Made by a program: the position numbers and the translations under genes | Part shown: piece by piece, positions 16,201 to 20,192 of the stretch | How the letters are laid out: each line of letters starts with the position of its first letter | Numbering within the stretch: position 1 is the stretch's first letter | Assembly (NCBI GenBank): GCA_047971685.1 | Contig: JBKDZW010000167.1 | Span: 1-20,192 of the forward strand | DNA from: JAJXWB01 sp047971685 | Lineage (GTDB): Bacteria > Pseudomonadota > Alphaproteobacteria > Rhizobiales > Beijerinckiaceae | Reading direction: 5' to 3' | DNA: 20,192 nucleotides | The notes under the pieces: model-generated | What the model saw: the letters and a program-made list of their open reading frames with translations, nothing else | The model's database searches: none | Told to the model about the DNA's origin: nothing

Positions 16201-18740
16201 AGACGAGCGACGAGGGGCTTCTGTATTCCTTCGAGCCCTGCGCGAGCCTTGTTTACGAGGTGCGGGTCGCGCCCGACAGCGCAGCCGAGATCGTGATTGT
16301 CGACGGCTGGGCGCGCAATTTCGCTTCCGCAGTCGAGTCCATCGTGCGCTATCTCAATGCGGACGCGCCGAGCGCGCCGGCAGTCGCACAAATCGAACAA
16401 CGCCAGCGTGTCTTGTTGTCGACGCCGGAACTGCCGGGCGCGTCGGCGCAATTTACCGAAGACGGACGCGCGCTGGCGGTGACGCCCGGCCTGCCGCGTC
16501 CCTATGCGCATGTGATTGCGAACAATTTCGGTTCCGGCGCCGTGATGACGGCGGAAGGCGACATTTTCTCGTTCGCGGTCAACGCGCGCCAGAATTCGCT
16601 CACCCCGTTCCGAATGGGCGAGGGGCGCTTCGGCCCTTCGGGGCAGGCGATCTATGTACGCGATATGGCGCATGGCGACACGGATTGCGCGACCTATGCG
16701 CCGTTGCGGCGCACGGACGGCGCCTATGATGCGTTGTTTGGCCTGGGCTATGTCGTCTATCGCCGTTCGCGGCACGATCTCGATCTCGAACTCACGGTTT
16801 TCGCACCGCCCGAACACGCCTGCGAAACGAAGATATTGCGTATCGTCAACAAGACAGCGAGCGACCGCATCTTCACCGTGGCGCCGATCGCCGAAATCGC
16901 GCTCGACGAGACGATGGTGGAAAGCCAGGATTCGATCGAATGCAAAAGCGACGCAAGCGAGCGCGCGCTTTATTTCCGCAACAAGAAAAATCACTTCGCC
17001 AAGGGTTGGGCGTTCGCGACGACGTCGCTTGCGGCGGAATTTGCGGAGACCTCGCGCCGGCGCGCCATCGGCTCCAGTCTGCGCACGTCGCGCGTGCCCT
17101 ATATCGTCGAACATTCCCATCCCGACACCACCGCCGAGCGCCGTCAGCGCACCGTGGCCGCGTTCTGCGGTCCTGTGGAAGTGAAGGCCGGCGGAGAAGC
17201 TAAAATCGTCTTCACCATCGGTCAGACCGGCGGGATCGAGGACGCCATGCGTTTTGCCGAAGTCGGGCGCGATCCGGCGTGGGCCGAACACATGCTGGCG
17301 GAAACGAAAAAGTTCTGGACGGACACGCTCGGCGTCCTGCGCATCGAGACCAACAAGCCGGAATTCGACCGGCTGGTGAACGACTGGCTGCCCTATCAAT
17401 TGCTGGCCTCGCGCCTGTGGGGCCGCACCGGGCCCGCGCAGCGCTCGGGCGCGACCGGCTATCGCGACCAATTGCAGGACGTACTGCCGCTCACCTTCCT
17501 TGCTCCCGATCTTACGCGCCGCCAGCTTCTGCTGCATGCGGCGCGCCAGTTCGTCGAGGGCGACGCCGTCAAGTGGTGGCACACGGCGCCGGGCGGCGGC
17601 ACGGGCCTTGGCGACCGCACGATCGCGTCCGATCCGCATCTGTGGCTGCCCTTCGTCACCACGCGCTATGTGGCGGCGACGGGCGACGACGCCGTACTCG
17701 ATGTCGAGACCGGCTTCATCGAGACCGCGCTCCTGCCCAAGGGCGTGGAGAGCAACGCCGATGTGCCGTTGCCCTCGCGCGAAAGCGCGAAATTGTTCGA
17801 TCATTGCCGGCTGGCGATCGAATGGGCGCTGGCGCGGTTCGGGCGGCACGGCTTGCCGCTGATGGGCGCCGGCGACTGGGACGACGGCATGAATCTCATC
17901 GGCCTCGAAGGGCGCGGCGAGAGCGTGTGGGTCGGCTTCTTCCTGCACGGCATTCTCGTGGATTTCGCGAAATTGTGCGAGAAACGGGGCAAACGCGATC
18001 TGGCTGCGCGCTATCGCGACGCCGCAGCCAAATTACGCGGCGCGCTCGACAAGTGCTGGCGCGGCGATCGTTACCTGCGCGCCTATGCCGACAACGGCAA
18101 GGAAGTGACGCCGATGAGCGCCATGACCGCCTCGTGGCCGGTCATTTCGCGGGCGGTCGATTTTTCGCGCGGCGTGGAATGCGTGGAGAAAGCTCTGGCC
18201 GTGCTGGAGCGGCCGGACCGCATCCTGCTCGTCAATCCGCATTACGACGAGCAATCCGACCCCTTCCCGGGCCGCTCGGCGGAATATCCGCCCGGCGTGC
18301 GCGAGAATGGCGGGCAATATTCGCATGGCGTCTCCTGGTTCGTGGATGCGCTGGTGCTGCTGGCCGAGGAGGCGCAGGCCAAGGGCGACGCCGAAGAGGC
18401 CGCGCGCCTGTTTGCCCGCGCCTTCCAGTGCTGGGTGGAGATTTCGCCGTTGTCCAAATATGCAACGCCGGAGGCGGCCGAACGCTATGGCCTGCCGCCG
18501 CATCAGCAGGCCGCCGACGTTTACGAGGGGCCGGGCTACGAAGGGCGCGGCGGCTGGGCCTGGTACACGGGCTCTGCGGCGCGCATGATGATCGCCGCCT
18601 ATGCGCTGCTCGGCCTGAAGCTGGAGAAGGGCGAGTTCTCGCTGCGCGCCGACGCCTTCGATCCAAAGGGCGATTTGCAGCTCAAGAGCGTCGTCTATCG
18701 CGGCAAGACCTATACGGCGGAGAATGTGTCCGGCGGTTAA
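13263..18740 (+). CDS. Giant polytopic membrane protein with C-terminal GH94 phosphorylase-type domain
   Basis: A 1,825-residue protein. Residues 1-727 contain roughly 16-18 hydrophobic helices and an aromatic-rich, probably periplasmic loop (about 445-503). Basic loops RRRRK (416-420), VKRDLKPLRK (528-537) and LRRLAAVGKR (727-736) place the C-terminus in the cytoplasm. Residues about 750-1015 and 1060-1330 are two GH94-type beta-sandwich domains; the second carries VNARQNSLTPF (1106-1116), like the NSRENQLTPW of cyclic glucan synthases. The (alpha/alpha)6 catalytic domain (about 1340-1785) has GYRDQLQDVLPL (1399-1410), KWWH (1437-1440), GDWDDGMN (1537-1544, Asp1541 as expected general acid), YPPGVRENGGQYSHG (1675-1689) and GGWAWYTGSA (1763-1772). 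Family knowledge links the latter motifs to phosphate and sugar binding. The glycosyltransferase half of cyclic beta-1,2-glucan synthase is absent. The ATG at 13263 precedes the first helix; an open frame continues upstream to 13002 but without coding character. Confidence 0.85.
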   Translation: MTIAATQERGAPHFAVLFAGLLLLGASIAATGLGGAQAALGAAASAAVGLALVNPEGRILNAIARVGWFDALVVGVYGLLCNPQGFLWRSPGAWSELFAFTSVGASCAAGLYIAGMLIIMAYSGRRPQAAANGALALIPFLFCVFIGLGSELPAQVGRWVALNAPLSVPMQAAIGRTLGLFLVNEAIIAGAAIALGRRLPRDTRLHGLLFIAAAYASFSPIIATFGSSAYVQSLPVGVIVVVSALTAALAQAGIWGETYLVTQAIADLLHGSPPIEPAVRKPWLSGAGKGAVYGFVFMGLLTFVGALMENQALFNLFLATGVTGAAVLGCAVYPLGRTILESTDSTPPFAMRLMRELQRPQNYLRGLAVGAAIWIATQMGLPGHSGSERFLFGVIAGAFAYAGVDFLSDVAPIIMRRRRKLSSWRVFLFGALLGGFVGGAVAWYFDAAQLENVNSKFYKYTATFYPHWGRPIENYNIWPLFSKWGVTNLGPVEGGVKLFYTESVSGVIQWIFAAPLFSINLFFLTALVKRDLKPLRKLFSEDGVRQLVDNAILVLRWGLWMAPVIYTFLKSSPEPAWYNQDGLVRTGVATLMATTQSHQSFVDWSLAVFTGLLAYDWLRVLIWFDHMGLRVATLVNLSFVGGDALDESSARFLGKAQTSRAIPEGLRRFGTWMPLLLPFYIPAGAQWDKAWTGAEKLRMIANPTQSLLLGYAIVAAAVALFLAGLVLRRLAAVGKRAPGFGTGVGGLPDSKPFVLTNGYLTSEWYDDGQGVSCVERTARGGPPIDLTRRPDDPGQPRGKFIYFREGDGPLWSLGNAPVPGGDLTKLQRLSPTRLFMSRTMGGLRVEATIEVVETEAVEVTRLKIVNLEKRARRINVSTLREWVVNETGVERRDAAYNALHVGTWFMNEPAAIITQNRLLKTAHQRQSRRRMSHEVAFHAAGPGETGEVRLIGYEDMKSRFYGMGTSADPDALTGRAPLRETSDEGLLYSFEPCASLVYEVRVAPDSAAEIVIVDGWARNFASAVESIVRYLNADAPSAPAVAQIEQRQRVLLSTPELPGASAQFTEDGRALAVTPGLPRPYAHVIANNFGSGAVMTAEGDIFSFAVNARQNSLTPFRMGEGRFGPSGQAIYVRDMAHGDTDCATYAPLRRTDGAYDALFGLGYVVYRRSRHDLDLELTVFAPPEHACETKILRIVNKTASDRIFTVAPIAEIALDETMVESQDSIECKSDASERALYFRNKKNHFAKGWAFATTSLAAEFAETSRRRAIGSSLRTSRVPYIVEHSHPDTTAERRQRTVAAFCGPVEVKAGGEAKIVFTIGQTGGIEDAMRFAEVGRDPAWAEHMLAETKKFWTDTLGVLRIETNKPEFDRLVNDWLPYQLLASRLWGRTGPAQRSGATGYRDQLQDVLPLTFLAPDLTRRQLLLHAARQFVEGDAVKWWHTAPGGGTGLGDRTIASDPHLWLPFVTTRYVAATGDDAVLDVETGFIETALLPKGVESNADVPLPSRESAKLFDHCRLAIEWALARFGRHGLPLMGAGDWDDGMNLIGLEGRGESVWVGFFLHGILVDFAKLCEKRGKRDLAARYRDAAAKLRGALDKCWRGDRYLRAYADNGKEVTPMSAMTASWPVISRAVDFSRGVECVEKALAVLERPDRILLVNPHYDEQSDPFPGRSAEYPPGVRENGGQYSHGVSWFVDALVLLAEEAQAKGDAEEAARLFARAFQCWVEISPLSKYATPEAAERYGLPPHQQAADVYEGPGYEGRGGWAWYTGSAARMMIAAYALLGLKLEKGEFSLRADAFDPKGDLQLKSVVYRGKTYTAENVSGG

Positions 18741-18784
18741 TGCGCATCTGCACCCAAAGCCGCAGGGAATGCTCGACATTTCTG

Positions 18785-18813
18785 CGACCGGAAGTAGTGT
18801 TAACTTCCGGTCG
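18785..18813. terminator. Perfect 11-bp hairpin after the GH94 gene
   Basis: CGACCGGAAGT (18785-18795) and ACTTCCGGTCG (18803-18813) are exact complements around a 7-base loop. The stem lies 44 bases past the GH94 stop and 17 bases before the next start. The following bases (TAAAACAACTTTT) hold only an interrupted T tract, so termination may be partial. It could also control translation of the next gene. Confidence 0.5.
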
Positions 18814-18830
18814 TAAAACAACTTTTGTCG

Positions 18831-19604
18831 ATGTTGCGTATTGTTTGCATGTTGGCGGCGCTTGTTGCGCCAAACTGGGTATGGGCAGGCGCTTTCATGC
18901 AGGCCGCCGGTCGCGGGCAGGTCATCGCCGAACTGGCGTTCTCCGAGGCGCGGCTGTCTTATGATGCTTTCGGGCGCGGCGTCGTCATTCCCGCCTGGCG
19001 CAAATTTGAACTTTCCACTTATGCCGAATACGGGCTCAACGATTTCGTCACGCTGATCGGCGAACCCTCGTGGTTCACGTTTCGCGCGCAACCGCCGGGC
19101 CGCCGCGATACGCGCGCTGCCGCAGGAGAAGCCGGCGCGCGCGTGAGGCTCCTGGAATGGGGCGACAGCGTTATTTCCGCGCAGGCGACCGCCCGCTACG
19201 CCACAGGCGGGCGATGGGCGGCCGGCTTCTACGACATGCGCGATCGCGTGCAGATCGATGCGCGCCTGCTCTATGGCCGCAAAATCGAAATTTCCGGACT
19301 TGCCGGCTATGTCGACCTGCAAATGGGGGTTCGCACGCGCGCGGTGTTCGGGCATCAATTGCGCTTCGACGCCACCTATGCGATCCGGCCGTTCGCGCGC
19401 ACGACCTTGATGCTGCAATCCTTCACCACCATCGTGCCGGGACGGCTCGGCGACCGTTTCATGCTGCAACAGAAGATGAAGGCGAGCGTGGTCTATGACC
19501 TGACCGATGCGCTCTCGGTGCAGCTTGGCGGACTGGTTGCGCTGCGCGGGGTGAATTCATCCGCCGAACGCGGTATCGTCACCGCCCTATGGTGGAAATT
19601 CTGA
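18831..19604 (+). CDS. Predicted outer-membrane beta-barrel protein
   Basis: A 257-residue protein that I cannot assign to a named family. The first 19 residues (MLRIVCMLAALVAPNWVWA) form a signal peptide with cleavage expected before GAF. The mature part alternates hydrophobic and polar residues in short strands (for example AELAFSEARLSY, KFELSTYAEYGL, RVQIDARLLYGRKI and RTTLMLQSFTTIV). It ends in WWKF, a terminal Phe as in many outer-membrane barrels. Its size would fit a barrel of about 10-12 strands. The ATG at 18831 lacks a Shine-Dalgarno and lies just after the hairpin; a TTG at 18825 is an alternative start. It may be expressed with the GH94 membrane protein upstream and serve the same envelope function, but that is inference. 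Confidence 0.7.
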   Translation: MLRIVCMLAALVAPNWVWAGAFMQAAGRGQVIAELAFSEARLSYDAFGRGVVIPAWRKFELSTYAEYGLNDFVTLIGEPSWFTFRAQPPGRRDTRAAAGEAGARVRLLEWGDSVISAQATARYATGGRWAAGFYDMRDRVQIDARLLYGRKIEISGLAGYVDLQMGVRTRAVFGHQLRFDATYAIRPFARTTLMLQSFTTIVPGRLGDRFMLQQKMKASVVYDLTDALSVQLGGLVALRGVNSSAERGIVTALWWKF

Positions 19605-19635
19605 TCCTTGCCGACCGGCGTCGCGCGGTCGCCTC

Positions 19636-20192
19636 ATGAGGCAAGCCGGCATATGCGCGAATACGCTCGAACGCAAAAAAACGCTTGAACGGAAAAAAAC
19701 GCTTGGGCTTGTGCTTGCAGGCGGGCGGGGGCGGCGCATGGGCCGTATCGACAAGGCCTTTCTTATGCTTGCCGGGCGCCCGTTGATCGCCCACGCCATT
19801 GCGCGTCTTGGCCCGCAATGCGGAATGCTGGCGCTCAACGCCAACGGCGAGGCCGCGCGCTTTGCGTCGTTCGGCCTGCCGGTCCTCAGCGATAGCGTCG
19901 CGGATGGCGGTCCGCTCGCCGGCGTTCTGGCGGGCCTCGTTTTTTCGCGCGAGAACGGTTTTGAATTCCTGTGCACGGTCTCGGTCGATGCGCCCTTTGC
20001 ACCGGATGATCTTTGCGCGCGTCTTCATGCGGGCCGGCGTGCGGCGGACGCAAAAATTGTGGTCGCCGGTTCGGGCGGGCGGCGCCATCACGCCATTGCG
20101 CTTTGGTCGGTGGATCTGTGCGAGGATTTGCGAAAGGCCGTGGTCGAGGAGGGTTTGCGCGAGGTCGGGGCCTATGGCGCGCGCCATTGCGC
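19636..20192 (+). CDS. mobA: Molybdenum cofactor guanylyltransferase MobA, 3' truncated by the window
   Basis: The first 185 codons are in the window and the frame is still open at the edge. MobA attaches GMP to molybdopterin to make the guanine dinucleotide cofactor used by DMSO-reductase-type enzymes. The nucleotide-binding start GLVLAGGRGRRMGRIDKAFL (24-43), GRPLIAHA (47-54) and DGGPLAGVLAGL (88-99) are typical. The usual PCDTPF motif reads SVDAPF, with the metal-ligand Asp kept. A TLERKK-TLERKK repeat (residues 10-21), encoded by 18-bp units rich in A, precedes the conserved start. No good Shine-Dalgarno is seen before the ATG at 19636, and the only later candidate near the motif is a GTG at 19711 that would cut into it. 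Confidence 0.88.
   Translation, partial: MRQAGICANTLERKKTLERKKTLGLVLAGGRGRRMGRIDKAFLMLAGRPLIAHAIARLGPQCGMLALNANGEAARFASFGLPVLSDSVADGGPLAGVLAGLVFSRENGFEFLCTVSVDAPFAPDDLCARLHAGRRAADAKIVVAGSGGRRHHAIALWSVDLCEDLRKAVVEEGLREVGAYGARHC
19663..19704. repeat. 18-bp tandem repeat with A7 tracts at the mobA N-terminus
   Basis: Units lie at 19663-19680 and 19681-19698, followed by a 6-base partial copy to 19704. They differ at two bases and encode TLERKK twice. Each junction contains seven consecutive A residues, a typical slippage-prone tract. Confidence 0.88.

Noticed and set aside
15738..17948. A 736-codon open frame on the minus strand opposite the GH94 gene
   Set aside because: It is extremely rich in Arg, His and Ala, shows no family motif, and lies wholly antisense to clear GH94 motifs on the plus strand. 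It is a by-product of high GC third positions.
1..20192. CRISPR array, tRNA, rRNA, transposase or integrase genes
   Set aside because: No regularly spaced repeats with unique spacers, no cloverleaf with a CCA end, and no recombinase or transposase motif were seen on either strand.

Overview
The window is dense, GC-rich, single-chromosome-like DNA of an alphaproteobacterium, most likely of the order Hyphomicrobiales. The evidence is the codon use, paired PimC/PimD-type acyl-CoA dehydrogenases of the Rhodopseudomonas/Bradyrhizobium kind, a Liv-type ABC transporter beside acyl-CoA genes, and a degraded copy of the 'GCGAAGCAATCCAT' intergenic repeat. I see no rRNA, tRNA, CRISPR, transposase or phage gene. 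The assignment is an inference from gene content and was not tested by any search.

Left part (1-4468). The last codons of a plus-strand acyl-CoA synthetase converge on a minus-strand cluster. In transcription order this is acyl-CoA dehydrogenase (pimC-like), acyl-CoA dehydrogenase (pimD-like), a short-chain dehydrogenase and a patatin-like lipase. It looks like a module that releases, activates and oxidises fatty, dicarboxylic or alicyclic acids. A 763-bp divergent region (4469-5231) holds repeated TTTCG-N5/6-CGAAA palindromes that could be operators.

Middle part (5232-13047). On the plus strand lies livG-livF-livH-livM, a branched-chain-amino-acid-type ABC importer with no substrate-binding protein in the window. 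It is followed by a tartrate/D-malate dehydrogenase, a divergent crotonase-family protein and a family III CoA-transferase. A minus-strand PIG3-type quinone oxidoreductase converges on the CoA-transferase. Together these suggest uptake and CoA-linked breakdown of organic acids, but the actual substrate is not shown by the sequence.

Right part (13263-20192). The outstanding gene is a 1,825-residue protein with about 730 residues of membrane-spanning sequence. This is followed by two GH94-type beta-sandwich domains and a GH94 phosphorylase-type catalytic domain. The soluble part matches the C-terminal half of cyclic beta-1,2-glucan synthases, while the usual synthase half is replaced by an unfamiliar polytopic membrane domain. 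A small outer-membrane beta-barrel protein and the start of mobA follow on the same strand.

Short tandem duplications sit at several gene ends. They include two separate 18-bp repeats that add hexapeptide repeats to the N-termini of the quinone oxidoreductase and of MobA.
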